Numbered from the stretch's first letter, positions 24,601 through 33,819 are shown. The stretch is DNA of 64,000 nt from a virus (IMGVR_UViG_3300018424_000008:1-64000); one strand, 5' to 3'. Notes: a model not told the origin generated them from the sequence alone. Numbers and translations are program-made.

Positions 24601-26410
24601 CATATTTCAAAGTTAATTTCTTGACAGTTTCTTTGTTTTTGTCTAGTGAGCTTTCGCTTTCTATATTTTCTAATTTTTCATCGCTACTTTCTGGTACGAA
24701 AAAATCATTTATAAAATCAGTTACAGTATAATCTGACTTTATGCCGTACGCCATTTTGTATTTGTTACATATTTTTTTAAGATGTGCAATTATCTTTTCT
24801 TTATCTTCTTTGCTAACTTGTTCGTTAAGAAAAACAAGGTTAAGAAAGGTAATACATCTATCAATATCTTCTGTTCTTAGTGCACTATTTAATTTAAACT
24901 TATTGCCAATAATATCTTGTTGAGCATTCCATGGCAAAAATTCTCTAGTTCCAGCAGCATCATTTTCTATCCTTGTGCCTACACTATTTTTTAACAATGT
25001 TGATCTAGAAAAAACGTTTTCATTGATATTAAAACCAGTATTCAATATATCAAGAATAATAGCTCTTATTTTTTCACGTGCTATTTCCACACATTTATCA
25101 TAACTCTCTGGTTTGCAATATGCTAAAAGGGTGCACACATACTCATTATAAAAATGCATAAAATCATCATTATTATAACTACCCATATCAAATTCATTAT
25201 CATTGCTAGCATCAATTTCATGAAAAAAACTAGTTTTTTTAATATTTCTATCATTTAACAAGTCAGAAAATATTTTTTCGTCAATTGTCAAATAGTGACC
25301 CCTGTTGTTGGTTAACAAATTTAAATTTCTATCTAGCTTAAAACCTTTGTGTGATTTTAACTTTTCATTACTTTGTAGTTTTGAAAAAGCTTCCTTGATA
25401 TATTTTCCGTATACACCGCTTTGAATAGGATGTATTGGCCCCTTCATGTGAATAAATTTGTCATAATAACTAGCGTTTAACAGAAGTTTAAGTGAGTCAA
25501 TTGATTCTGTGCCACTTTGATTTGAATAAAATTTCATAAATACATCTGAATTAGTTCTTGCTTTCTCTATTTCTTTTTTTACTGGGTGTATCAATCGCCC
25601 TCGACTATCAGTCAAAGTGTCAACTTTATCAGTAAGTTTTCTTTGTATTGCATTCCACTTCGATGACCCAAGAATATCTAATAACCTACTTTCAGTTAAA
25701 CCAACATTGTCACCATCAACACTAAGACTTCCATTCGTGCCATCTAATAAAGCCTTCCCATTTCTATAACCAATAGATAAATAATCTTCTGGTCCACTAG
25801 CATTATCTTTAATTAAATAAAACAATACTATATCTGCATCTTCTCGAGCTACATAATTGTAAAACAAGTTAGACCCATGAATTCTAGCAGTGCACCAAGT
25901 TGTTTTTGGGACATATGTCTTCTCATCATACCCCGCTATTACACAACTTGATGCTCGTGTTATAGGCATGTATACTTGCCAATCATCCACACGCCCAATT
26001 ATTTCTTCTCTCTGGATTCTAGTATTGTCTACGTCGATTAGTGGTTTTCTATAATCTAAAAGCTGGATTAAAATTAACATTTCATCAACTGATAATTTCA
26101 TAAAATCATTTGGGTTTTCCCATGACTTGTTTGGCAAAGAATTATCGACGGCATCTTTGTATTCACCACCCGATTTGTATTTTGACTTTACACGAGATTC
26201 TTTGCGCAAATAATCGTCCAGGACAGAAAAACAATCTTGTATAGGATGCACTTCTGTATAAGTGTCTTTAATAAATCTACTATTCAACCAATTAGATGCC
26301 TTATTAGGCAATGCATTAATTTCATTAGCGTATTCAGGAAATGCACTAATTAACTTTTTCTTGTTTTCTAATAATAAAATTATTTTGTATGTTTCGTTTA
26401 TTAAATTCAT
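21686..26410 (-). CDS. giant phage protein (1574 aa), paralogue of the next gene
   Basis: Start ATG 26410 (GGTGGAA upstream), overlapping the upstream stop. The N-terminal ~250 residues are clearly homologous to the 1652-aa neighbour: LLLENKKKLISAFPEYANEI, LPNK, EVHPIQDCF, then PKTTWCTARIHGSNLFYNYV near 180 and GSLSVDGDNVGLTESRLLDIL. The rest is helical and unrecognised. Similar N-terminal blocks occur, as far as I recall, in uncharacterised large proteins of other marine phages. The start MNLINETYKIILLLE ends in L-L-E before NKKK, resembling a head-protease site. A giant virion-internal or ejection protein is possible (inference). Confidence 0.85.
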   Translation of the reverse strand: MNLINETYKIILLLENKKKLISAFPEYANEINALPNKASNWLNSRFIKDTYTEVHPIQDCFSVLDDYLRKESRVKSKYKSGGEYKDAVDNSLPNKSWENPNDFMKLSVDEMLILIQLLDYRKPLIDVDNTRIQREEIIGRVDDWQVYMPITRASSCVIAGYDEKTYVPKTTWCTARIHGSNLFYNYVAREDADIVLFYLIKDNASGPEDYLSIGYRNGKALLDGTNGSLSVDGDNVGLTESRLLDILGSSKWNAIQRKLTDKVDTLTDSRGRLIHPVKKEIEKARTNSDVFMKFYSNQSGTESIDSLKLLLNASYYDKFIHMKGPIHPIQSGVYGKYIKEAFSKLQSNEKLKSHKGFKLDRNLNLLTNNRGHYLTIDEKIFSDLLNDRNIKKTSFFHEIDASNDNEFDMGSYNNDDFMHFYNEYVCTLLAYCKPESYDKCVEIAREKIRAIILDILNTGFNINENVFSRSTLLKNSVGTRIENDAAGTREFLPWNAQQDIIGNKFKLNSALRTEDIDRCITFLNLVFLNEQVSKEDKEKIIAHLKKICNKYKMAYGIKSDYTVTDFINDFFVPESSDEKLENIESESSLDKNKETVKKLTLKYDKSTKLWDPKDIGPAAIFDGGNAPTEGNYLINIHLGIDPFSSWEQAKKASKNKIYVLTDQPKAYCKDINLSVSLGSLMYFMCKKLDNKPVFAPAEILSFSRKFVKKYEHMLENIFKNKNIDIIINNKYAEDNKHRSFIDERILDDTQLFSADNTSLVQYAHTQVMKSFKRKFDMSNSIAQSSKQVTGDYIKKYFAENEDASVHNFISDHPKIELFNVYNLSAGRKHSLKGNILHDLRLQNVEIEETEENAEFFEERDKSLEKLRNLFKASVDKEHMANWNTVYWGELKELMVKFYKHRMKEEGAEKSFKKTFSKNLNNSAFRILYFENMYNHINASRSFYPRANDGGLNNSGWYFNENKSFLNKYVGILGADAVKDLNIDKKINLYKKPNFNVQEMEEIFEMLDTLSAFGDYSEIKMYASRALIGDTNKDRTYNVFISKIMSSIFHTGTTGGFYSESSFKNLIQFYEKTKSMLGIEKVVRLVNDGQNAEYNDFNDYMLEGIIGIRFINALGYFYQRRTDDPSEIEKTSRIIEAISNFLNHVKSKDRVLYDILTQVFLFTEKIYNQFVKLNHTTFESRFLVLGLVNALAIKPKAVQDFMVHYQHGAKLYANLISYDGKIFYNNLKDYGLYGFKSSGASRMPLFDSNTYLNDGFSMWEYLCGKATITGTETKIRAFESWSTVYGSDEFVDKVNFIDYMYDYKNFYLSNKNMFTEAVPEDFFWAYFKFVGAGAHQEMAKKQPAKWKHFVQDIVDNSKLAKESINIFINYCYHITGYGYILDKYFQYSASLQKDIENPLPYRISNHVEKIYSSIFNNPVEVESFKKQIEYWKHAGIDGHWQNKRHPSDVFAGSFASRYKKMYGAALENFNNAESTEESDTAAPMSVVGRKPTTDKTIELIKPNETINIMNLPFYLFSDAFIILYAFAYKNTQYRSLFLNTVSFDIKETVSAKDLANLVSNSTYTDILIPKIKIKN

Positions 26411-26411
26411 T

Positions 26412-29400
26412 TTAATTTCCACCATCGTGCAAGTCAAATATTTGTTTGATTAATATAACCTGGTCATTATGCGTATCGTTAATTTCTGAGCTAGTTTTAC
26501 TCATGGCAGGTACACCCTTGCTGTTATCTGCATAGTCAAAACCATATTTTTTAACTTGTTCTAAAAAAGCCTTACCATTGCTAGGCGTAATATTTTTTGT
26601 TATCCCCGGGCTACCAGTATTTGATTTATCAAAATATTTCTTTAACAGACAAAGAAGAAAGTATTCAAAAGGCATATCCAATATGTGCACATCATACATG
26701 CTGGTAGTTTTTCCCGGGTAAACTGCTGATAGAAGAGCTTTATAAAGCCTTTCTTTACCAATATCGCCCATGTTGTAACCGCGATGCATTTTAACAGCTT
26801 TAAACACAAAGTCAATAAAAAACATAGTGTGACTGTCAGAAATTTTAAAATTGCTAGCAACAACAGGAATATCAGTGTTTTCTTTATTCAACCCAAAATG
26901 CCAACATATATAAAGTACTGTGTTTAGAGTTTGATAAAATTTATCATCAAGTCCGCTTAACATGTGGCCCTTAATTATATCACCACTGTTGTTGAATGTA
27001 ACATTAGCTCTTTCATTATACATACTAGCAACTTTCGTATAAAATTCTTGTTCATCTGCAGCAGACATTTCAAGAGGAGGGTATTCATCACCAATATCCT
27101 GCACATGTTTATGTATTTTTCCTCTTACTATATGACTGGCAATATCTTGTAAAGTATCCGACTTTATTATTTTGAGACCGCCTGAATGATAAACTTTATT
27201 ATTTATAGTTTTGTACAATTCTTTCCAAGCGTTATAAGCATGTATAACATAAGCAGCTGGTAATATTTGTGTAAGTAATGTGCTCAGCTTATGAAACGTT
27301 ACAGACTGAATATCCTTTATAAAATTGTTTTTAGAAACTAGTTCAAGTAATTGTTTTATTGCAATTTCAGAAATATTGTGGTTTTCGACATGTATATCTT
27401 TATAGCCTATAGTTGATGCTGCGAATATAGCTGTGTTTATAAAACATGTTTTCTTAAGACCATCTGGCAGGTTTTTTGCGTGCAAGAGTAATGAAAATAA
27501 AATCTCAAATTTTTCTTTGCTTTCTTTCATGAAACTGCCGGCTTCAGCTGCATATTTTAACCGGTGAGAATTTTGGTTTAAACCAGCAGCTTCGTTTCTA
27601 TCTTCTCCGCTTTCATACATTTTGTGCGTTAATACAAACCCTAATGATTTAGGAAATTCTGCGTGGTCTTTAGCTTCCAGTAAAAAATCTAAGTATTTAT
27701 CAAACACTTCCATAGATTGGTTGATTTCTGATAATGATGTTGCATTATCAAACAAAGCAAGAATCATATCATTAGTGTATGTTTCATGCCTTGCTCTTGT
27801 GTGCACGTCAAAATATGCTTCTACATCAGGATTTTCTTTAATATATTTTATATAAAAAGTTACTAATTTGTCAATATCAGAAACAGAATAATTTTTATAA
27901 ATATTATTGACTTTCCCAACCCGGGTTTGATTCATTGCTTCTCTACCATACATAAAGTGCAATTCACCAATCATGCCTAAAAAATGATGTTCTATACATT
28001 TTTTATAAAACTGTTTTGACTTTTCATTCTTTAATTTTGAATAAAAGTTTCTAGATTTTTCGACCATATTAAAAAAATCATTAGGGTTTGTAATATATTC
28101 ACCTTCACCGAAAATGTCTGCCAAACAACTTTTAATAATATTAGTGACATGTATTTGCAAAGGTATATTAAAATGTGACAATATTTCTATTACATTGTAA
28201 TGCAACATGTTTAAAAAATCAACAGCATCTTCCTGTGCCCAATCCTGAGTGTTTTCGCCATTGTCAATGGCTTTATAATCTTTTTCAAATTTATCAGTAT
28301 CTATTCTACCATTTTTAACATAGCATTGCACCATTACCACTTGAGCTGTTTCTGTCTGTTTTTTCTCTTCGTATTTTTTAATTGATAAATAACTCAATGG
28401 TTTTTCATAAAGGCTATCAAAAGCATCTGAACCATCTTTGTGTTTTAAAAACCTTAAATTGCTTGTTCTTAAAAATCTTTGGTTGTAAGCACGTGAAATG
28501 CATGGGAAATTATGGCTAATTTTAAAACCAAGCAAATCACACATTTCATTTAAATATTTCATATGACTTATTAACTTTTCTAAAATTTCATAACGCTTAT
28601 TTAAATCTAATTCTAATGGCCATCCGCCCTCGTGATAACCTACTTCCTGATTTTCGCCTCTAGTAAATGGACTAGTAAAATTGTTTCTAGATATAAAGAC
28701 TGATGATAAATAATTTTCACTGTAGGATCTATTTACTCTTGCAAGAAAATCTCCTTCTGAGTACGTATCATTAGCTCGATCATGTCTTCCAATATGATTT
28801 ATTTGTCCTATCTCAAAACTGTAACTTGTTTTAAAACCAGCAGCAACTTCTTTCTTAAATGTACTTATTTTTTCCGATGCTGTGTTATAATAATTGCCCT
28901 GCATTTCATGAATTGGTTTATCATTTGTAACATTCTTGCTAGCAAATTTTTCGAAAAACTTATCAAAAATTTTTACTTTTCTGTCCAAATCTAAAGAAAC
29001 AATTTGCAAATCAATGTTACCTATATTGCTAGAATCAGTATAGTCTGCAGAAACTGGATTATAACCCAAACTTTTTTGGAAAGCTTCATGTACATTTTCT
29101 GACGTCAGAAAAGATTCTTTTATATCTTTTCCGCGGGCAACTTCCAACCTTGGACTATTTAAATTAATAGGCGGTGCATAATGATTTCTTTCACTATTTA
29201 TTTGCCAACTTTTAGAATTACCACTAATCGGATTATTCGCAATTAATGGCATTGCACTAACGGGAATTGATACAACTTCGACATTAGGGTTTCTAATCAG
29301 TGAAAATATTCTAGAATTTATATTACTTATTAATTCATTTATTTTTTTTATGTATTCATTATATAAGTTGTTTTCCTTAACAGCGTGAAGAAACCTAGTC

Positions 29401-31370
29401 CCGCGACTGCCATGAGCTGCAGGGTCATCATTTAACAAATGGTATATTAAATCGTCAAAATACACAGAAGTATTTAAAATTGGTACATGGATTAATAATT
29501 TTCCGTGTAAAAATAAAACTTTTTTCTTTTTAGAACGAGTATCATTCGACCAGTTGAAATTGTCAGAAAAATTCATTTGCAACAACGTTGCTGGCATCGA
29601 ACCTTCTGGCGTAGGCAAAATTTTGCTATTATTTATTTTTTTATATTGATTAATCAAATCTAAGTCAGCTTTTCGAATGTTTGGCGCCAAACTCGTAGTC
29701 CCTCTACCTTTCGGACTAAATATGCTCTCATCAGCCTTGTAAGAAAACCATTTTATTTCATCATCTCTACGCTCATCATAATTCTTGCCGAATGTTAACA
29801 TTCTATCCAACCCATACACTTTCGCAAATGTAGTATTTACCATAGTTTGATTTAAGGGTTTTTGATTTCCACCGACATGTTTGTTCAGGCTGGTTTGATC
29901 TTTAATCGCGGCTGCAAAGTTAATTGGTTTATTAATTTCTTCTAATTTATCTCCCCCTTCTAAAGCATCATCAACTGCTGCCAATATATGAGCGCGTTTT
30001 ATGTTTTCTAAATATTCAGCTGCATATAAGTTGTGCACAGCTCTGTTAAGCTTGCCATAAGCTACACTGTCACTGCCTACATCACCATTCTTTGAATTAA
30101 AGATGTCTGACATTTTATATAAATCAAAAACTGCATCATCACGTGATTTAATAATATTATCAATCAGATTAAAAATAAACTGACTTGTAACAATGCTAAC
30201 AAAAGCATCTTCTTCTGCCTGCTTATCTGTGGGTAAATTAACGCCATAATTTCTTTGTTTTCTTAAAACTTTTCTAGCAATATCAGAATACATGTTAACA
30301 AAAGTGTTATGACTTTTATCCACCGGTGTAGATATTGTATTACGCTGTGTCGGTGGGTTTTTTGTAACTGCATTAAAATATTTCTTATTGTTAAAAATAT
30401 CTAGCCTAATTTCATTGGTACAGTCTCCATCTAAAACCATGTTAATAGCATCTTCAGTTTCACTAGCACTTAAGCCTCGAATAAAATTTTGAAGTTCTTT
30501 TCTGTCTGTTCTTGCTAATTTAACTTTTTGTTTAGCAGGGTGCACCAAGTTGCCGTCTTTGTCTTTCCATCTTTTAGCATCTTCTAATATTTTTGCTTCC
30601 ACTTTAGACCACGTAGATGCACCAAATATTTTTTTAACTCTTTCAACTGTAAGTCCAATGTTGTCTCTATCAACGCTCAGTCCACCATTTTGGCCGTTAA
30701 GTCTTACTTTGCCATTATATAATCCAATTGAAAGAAAATCTTCAACGTCTTTTGCATCATCTTTTATTACATAATATAAAATAATATCGGCTTCTTCTCT
30801 TCCGACGTAATTATAAAAAAGATTTGAGCCATGAATTCTAGCAGTACACCATGTAGTTTTTGGCATCATTGTCATTTCGTCATATTGAGCTATAACGCAG
30901 CTAGATTCGCGCGATAAAGGCACGTATATGTTCCAACCATCGATGTTACCTACTATTTCATCATTTTGTATTTCTACCGCTTCAATATCAAATGGTGGTT
31001 TCTTTCTTTCTCTTAAAACAATCAACATTTCCATTTCGTCAATTGTCAACTTCATTATATCCCTAGGGTCGTTCCATTCTTTGTCAGGTAACATGCGATT
31101 TACTACATTAACAAATTGTTTATCTCTGAATTTTGCATTAACACTATTTTCTACTTTACTATATTTTTGTAGTGTTTCAAAACAATCTTCTATTGGATGT
31201 ACTTCTTGCACTTTTTTAGAAACAAAGCGCGAGCTTAACCACATTAAATATTTATTTGGAAGTGTATTAATATCATCTGCATGTTGTGGATACAGCTTTA
31301 TTAAATTTTTCTTATTTTCAACTAAAAGAAGTCTTTCTATTAATAGTTTTTGCACATTCTGATCTAACAT
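26412..31370 (-). CDS. giant phage protein (1652 aa)
   Basis: TAGGAGC before ATG 31370. It shares the N-terminal block with the 1574-aa protein downstream (LLLVENKKNLIKLYPQHADD, LPNKYLMWLSSRF, EVHPIEDCF, PKTTWCTARIHGSNLFYNYV near 178, GGLSVDRDNIGLTVERVKKI). The remaining ~1400 residues are long helical and mixed segments without a known motif. The tandem arrangement indicates duplication followed by strong divergence of the C-terminal 85 percent. The first 24 residues, up to L-L-V-E, fit the L/I-x-E pattern seen in the targeting helices. No polymerase or lytic motif was found. Confidence 0.87.
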   Translation of the reverse strand: MLDQNVQKLLIERLLLVENKKNLIKLYPQHADDINTLPNKYLMWLSSRFVSKKVQEVHPIEDCFETLQKYSKVENSVNAKFRDKQFVNVVNRMLPDKEWNDPRDIMKLTIDEMEMLIVLRERKKPPFDIEAVEIQNDEIVGNIDGWNIYVPLSRESSCVIAQYDEMTMMPKTTWCTARIHGSNLFYNYVGREEADIILYYVIKDDAKDVEDFLSIGLYNGKVRLNGQNGGLSVDRDNIGLTVERVKKIFGASTWSKVEAKILEDAKRWKDKDGNLVHPAKQKVKLARTDRKELQNFIRGLSASETEDAINMVLDGDCTNEIRLDIFNNKKYFNAVTKNPPTQRNTISTPVDKSHNTFVNMYSDIARKVLRKQRNYGVNLPTDKQAEEDAFVSIVTSQFIFNLIDNIIKSRDDAVFDLYKMSDIFNSKNGDVGSDSVAYGKLNRAVHNLYAAEYLENIKRAHILAAVDDALEGGDKLEEINKPINFAAAIKDQTSLNKHVGGNQKPLNQTMVNTTFAKVYGLDRMLTFGKNYDERRDDEIKWFSYKADESIFSPKGRGTTSLAPNIRKADLDLINQYKKINNSKILPTPEGSMPATLLQMNFSDNFNWSNDTRSKKKKVLFLHGKLLIHVPILNTSVYFDDLIYHLLNDDPAAHGSRGTRFLHAVKENNLYNEYIKKINELISNINSRIFSLIRNPNVEVVSIPVSAMPLIANNPISGNSKSWQINSERNHYAPPINLNSPRLEVARGKDIKESFLTSENVHEAFQKSLGYNPVSADYTDSSNIGNIDLQIVSLDLDRKVKIFDKFFEKFASKNVTNDKPIHEMQGNYYNTASEKISTFKKEVAAGFKTSYSFEIGQINHIGRHDRANDTYSEGDFLARVNRSYSENYLSSVFISRNNFTSPFTRGENQEVGYHEGGWPLELDLNKRYEILEKLISHMKYLNEMCDLLGFKISHNFPCISRAYNQRFLRTSNLRFLKHKDGSDAFDSLYEKPLSYLSIKKYEEKKQTETAQVVMVQCYVKNGRIDTDKFEKDYKAIDNGENTQDWAQEDAVDFLNMLHYNVIEILSHFNIPLQIHVTNIIKSCLADIFGEGEYITNPNDFFNMVEKSRNFYSKLKNEKSKQFYKKCIEHHFLGMIGELHFMYGREAMNQTRVGKVNNIYKNYSVSDIDKLVTFYIKYIKENPDVEAYFDVHTRARHETYTNDMILALFDNATSLSEINQSMEVFDKYLDFLLEAKDHAEFPKSLGFVLTHKMYESGEDRNEAAGLNQNSHRLKYAAEAGSFMKESKEKFEILFSLLLHAKNLPDGLKKTCFINTAIFAASTIGYKDIHVENHNISEIAIKQLLELVSKNNFIKDIQSVTFHKLSTLLTQILPAAYVIHAYNAWKELYKTINNKVYHSGGLKIIKSDTLQDIASHIVRGKIHKHVQDIGDEYPPLEMSAADEQEFYTKVASMYNERANVTFNNSGDIIKGHMLSGLDDKFYQTLNTVLYICWHFGLNKENTDIPVVASNFKISDSHTMFFIDFVFKAVKMHRGYNMGDIGKERLYKALLSAVYPGKTTSMYDVHILDMPFEYFLLCLLKKYFDKSNTGSPGITKNITPSNGKAFLEQVKKYGFDYADNSKGVPAMSKTSSEINDTHNDQVILIKQIFDLHDGGN

Positions 31371-31420
31371 TAACTAGCTCCTAAACTATATTAATTATGA
31401 CAAAAATTTATTTAATTTGA

Positions 31421-32095
31421 TCATTCTTCATATTTACGAAGTCTAACTTGACCATCTTTTATAATAACGTACGTGCAGTTGCCAACCCAATCCCCACTGT
31501 TTATATACGTTTTTATTTTCTCATTTTTGTCTACCCATATCAACACTTCAGGTACATGTGTATGCCCCATAATTAATACATCAATATCTTTATTCCAAGA
31601 TATTATATCCCAAATCCTAATTAGTTTCCTTTTTTTTAACTTCCAATTAGCATACAAAGTAGTCAAATCAATTTTAAACAATCTTTCAAATGCGTTTTGC
31701 GCAAATGAAACTAGTTGCATTAAATACTCTTTCTTAACTAAACCGGTGTCATACTCATCACCATGTACGACTCTATAAACTCTGCCGCAATATTTAAACA
31801 CGTGTTCTTTCTTAAATTCAACATTCATTAAAGTCGTATTAACAAACGCATGAAAAGCAACGTCGTGATTACCAACAATATATATAATTTTCTTATCTTG
31901 AAGGTTGTGAATATACTCAAACAACTCTCGAGAAAAAGGTGTGAAGCTGGGGTTTCTTAAAAACTCTACTATATCACCAGCTAATATTAACTCATCAAAA
32001 TACGTACTTTTTAAAAAGTTAATTAGTTTTTCTTCTTGTGAATACATCGAGCCAACATGCGTGTCAGAAACTATCAGCCTGATGTAATCATTCAT
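31421..32095 (-). CDS. calcineurin-like metallophosphoesterase
   Basis: 224 aa, start ATG 32095 overlapping the upstream stop (TGATG). Motifs in order: V-S-D-T-H-V-G near 10, L-I-L-A-G-D-I-V-E-F near 40, Y-I-V-G-N-H-D near 75, V-V-H-G-D-E-Y-D near 112, and I-M-G-H-T-H-V-P near 180. These are the five metal-binding blocks of the calcineurin-like superfamily; the compact form and the GDIVEF motif recall LpxH-type hydrolases that cleave UDP-diacylglucosamine. The substrate is not certain. Confidence 0.9.
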   Translation of the reverse strand: MNDYIRLIVSDTHVGSMYSQEEKLINFLKSTYFDELILAGDIVEFLRNPSFTPFSRELFEYIHNLQDKKIIYIVGNHDVAFHAFVNTTLMNVEFKKEHVFKYCGRVYRVVHGDEYDTGLVKKEYLMQLVSFAQNAFERLFKIDLTTLYANWKLKKRKLIRIWDIISWNKDIDVLIMGHTHVPEVLIWVDKNEKIKTYINSGDWVGNCTYVIIKDGQVRLRKYEE

Positions 32096-32349
32096 CAACT
32101 CAATCCACTATTAGGAAAAAATGCTGCTAAATAACCAGTGGGACAAGTTTTCTTAAGTAAACGCCATCCTTTAAAAGGACTAGACAACAATTCCTTTGCT
32201 TTAACTGGCACTTTCTCTTCAAACCAAACTTCCAAATGAGTACCACCATCATCAGAACGTACAAATACACGATACTCTTCCCCAATAGTGTCTATACAAA
32301 TATCATGTATTATTTCCTTAACTGTGTCTTCGTTTTTCTTAATCCACAT
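32095..32349 (-). CDS. hypothetical small protein
   Basis: 84 aa, GGAG before ATG 32349. Visible are an acidic helical start (KKNEDTVKEIIHDICIDTIG) and strands (YRVFVRSDDGGTHLEVWFEEKVP). No family recognised. It is coupled to the phosphoesterase by a TGATG overlap. Confidence 0.7.
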   Translation of the reverse strand: MWIKKNEDTVKEIIHDICIDTIGEEYRVFVRSDDGGTHLEVWFEEKVPVKAKELLSSPFKGWRLLKKTCPTGYLAAFFPNSGLS

Positions 32350-32642
32350 TATAACTCCATTTCTATAATTTTATCTAACAATACGTGTGTAAAATTGCTT
32401 AAATCATTTAAACCAGCTTCATTTATCAGATCACGAATACCTGAAATAAGACTTAATTCATATCTTACGTGTTCAAATAACTTATCAAACTCGGAAGTGC
32501 CTATAATTTCAGGTCTTATATGGTGTATAGCATAATCAATTATTTTTTTCCCACCCTGCACATTCTTAACATTTTCTATCATGTTAATTTCATTATGTAC
32601 TTCCTTTAAAAGTTTTCTAACTAGTTTTTTATTAACTAACAT
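32349..32642 (-). CDS. hypothetical small helical protein
   Basis: 97 aa, mainly helical (KKLVRKLLKEVHNEINMIENV, FDKLFEHVRYELSLISGIRDL, DLSNFTHVLLDKIIEM). It overlaps the start of the next gene by one base. No family recognised. Confidence 0.7.
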   Translation of the reverse strand: MLVNKKLVRKLLKEVHNEINMIENVKNVQGGKKIIDYAIHHIRPEIIGTSEFDKLFEHVRYELSLISGIRDLINEAGLNDLSNFTHVLLDKIIEMEL

Positions 32643-32850
32643 CTTTACCTCCCAAGCTGAATATTCTACTTACAGCCAAATCACTTATCCAAAATAATGG
32701 CATACCAGGTACGTATATTAAATATGTTACGTAATTCCAATTTGTATCTGCACTAATAGTTTTTGTCCTCTGGTCAAGCACTAAACCAATTTTTCTATCT
32801 ATGTTTTGATTTTTCCACGTGCCACGTAATAATATTATATCCCCAACCAT
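32632..32850 (-). CDS. small SH3-like protein
   Basis: 72 aa from ATG 32850 (MVGDIILLRGTWKNQ); the longer frame would need TTG. It starts with the G-D-I-I-L-L pattern and continues with strands (KIGLVLDQRTKTI, WNYVTYLIYVPGMPLFWISDL). First of four adjacent tiny barrel-like genes upstream of the phosphoesterase. The ribosome-binding site is weak. Confidence 0.6.
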   Translation of the reverse strand: MVGDIILLRGTWKNQNIDRKIGLVLDQRTKTISADTNWNYVTYLIYVPGMPLFWISDLAVSRIFSLGGKDVS

Positions 32851-32877
32851 GTTAATAAATATTAACACAGTCAAACA

Positions 32878-33078
32878 TTAATTTAATATTTCAAAAAAAC
32901 TTCTTGACATAGTTGTGACAGTGTTTTGTATATATACGTAATATACTATGTCATAATTTAAAAAATAATCCTTTCTACGACTTATTACAATACCTACACT
33001 CCCAGCTGGGATTTTATCTGTTGCTTTGCACGACAAATCTCTATTTGTTACAAATAAATCACCTGGTTTTACCATCAT
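32878..33078 (-). CDS. small GDL-type (SH3-like) protein
   Basis: 66 aa, CGGAG upstream. M-V-K-P-G-D-L-F-V-T, then PAGSVGIVISRRKDYF and YYVYIQNTVTTM: a typical small SH3/KOW-like layout of five strands. Overlaps the preceding stop. Confidence 0.7.
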   Translation of the reverse strand: MMVKPGDLFVTNRDLSCKATDKIPAGSVGIVISRRKDYFLNYDIVYYVYIQNTVTTMSRSFFEILN

Positions 33079-33284
33079 TTTACTCCGTACGTAAGCATTG
33101 ATATTCTAGTTATATCACAATAATAGAATTGCCTAGTTTTACCCAACTGGGGGAAAAATATTTCGTATTTTCCGTACGGCATTATTTCAGTTATTAGGCC
33201 ATAGCCGTGTAACTTGTGAGCTGTAAAATCTTTTTTGCCGTCAGGGGTTATTTTAACTAAATCACCAATATAAAAATTATGCAT
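33075..33284 (-). CDS. small GDLV-type (SH3-like) protein
   Basis: 69 aa. Y-I-G-D-L-V-K-I-T-P, then HGYGLITEIMPYGKYEIFFPQ and FYYCDITRISML. Same small-barrel pattern as its neighbours but with little sequence identity beyond the first strand. Confidence 0.7.
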   Translation of the reverse strand: MHNFYIGDLVKITPDGKKDFTAHKLHGYGLITEIMPYGKYEIFFPQLGKTRQFYYCDITRISMLTYGVK

Positions 33285-33286
33285 AT

Positions 33287-33457
33287 TTAATCCGGCAGTT
33301 TGTACATGAGTTGTAGGTTAAGATAAAATTCTATTGATATATCATGATCATAATAAACGTAGTAACCATATTTATAATGCTTCAAAGGTGGTCGACCAAC
33401 TACTATTCCTATTCTGTCTTTAGGTAATATTCTAACTAAATCTCCGCTTTCAAACAT
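33287..33457 (-). CDS. small GDLV-type (SH3-like) protein, 56 aa
   Basis: I read this short frame directly: ATG 33457, MFESGDLVRILPKDRIGIVV, then a segment rich in Tyr (KHYKYGYYVYYDHDIS) and a TAA at 33287. It has the same G-D-L-V-R-I start as the next gene and ends two bases before it, so it is the promoter-proximal member of the tiny-barrel run. It begins 15 bp after the 3' end of the tmRNA gene. Confidence 0.65.
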   Translation of the reverse strand: MFESGDLVRILPKDRIGIVVGRPPLKHYKYGYYVYYDHDISIEFYLNLQLMYKLPD

Positions 33458-33471
33458 ATTAATCCTTAAAA

Positions 33472-33819
33472 TGGTGGACCCGGCGAGAGTCGAACTCGCG
33501 TCCGCAATAGTCTTAGTTTAAGTCATTCACAACTATAGTTAATTATATCGTCAACTAACAAACTATCCACAACATTTTAAATCTTTTATGTGGCCTCCAG
33601 ATTTAGACTTATTTTATTCTTCTGTCGTTGCTAAAGTCATCACGCAATATATCCGTTATTGGACTGATGGTAAACGGAAACCACCCGATTAGGCTGCGAT
33701 TGCTGCTGCTTCGAAATGCTTATTATTATTTGCAATTATTGTTTTTGAACTGTTAAGGCCGAATCTCACCTAGTTGCACTCTCCCCTTGATTCTACCCCG
33801 TCGATACCATTACGGGCCC
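33472..33819 (-). ncRNA. ssrA: transfer-messenger RNA (tmRNA)
   Basis: 348 nt, minus strand, with CCA encoded. The acceptor stem GGGCCCG/CGGGTCC contains a G-U at the third pair, the alanine identity signal, and the T-arm GCGAG-TTCGACT-CTCGC is canonical. The resume frame begins at GCA and encodes ANNNKHFEAAAIAA before TAA, i.e. a degradation tag ending in A-A (bacterial type is ANDENYALAA). tmRNA rescues stalled ribosomes. A phage copy may support translation while host RNA decays, or may tag proteins with a phage-specific signal. It is flanked by small-barrel genes and a membrane protein. Confidence 0.95.
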
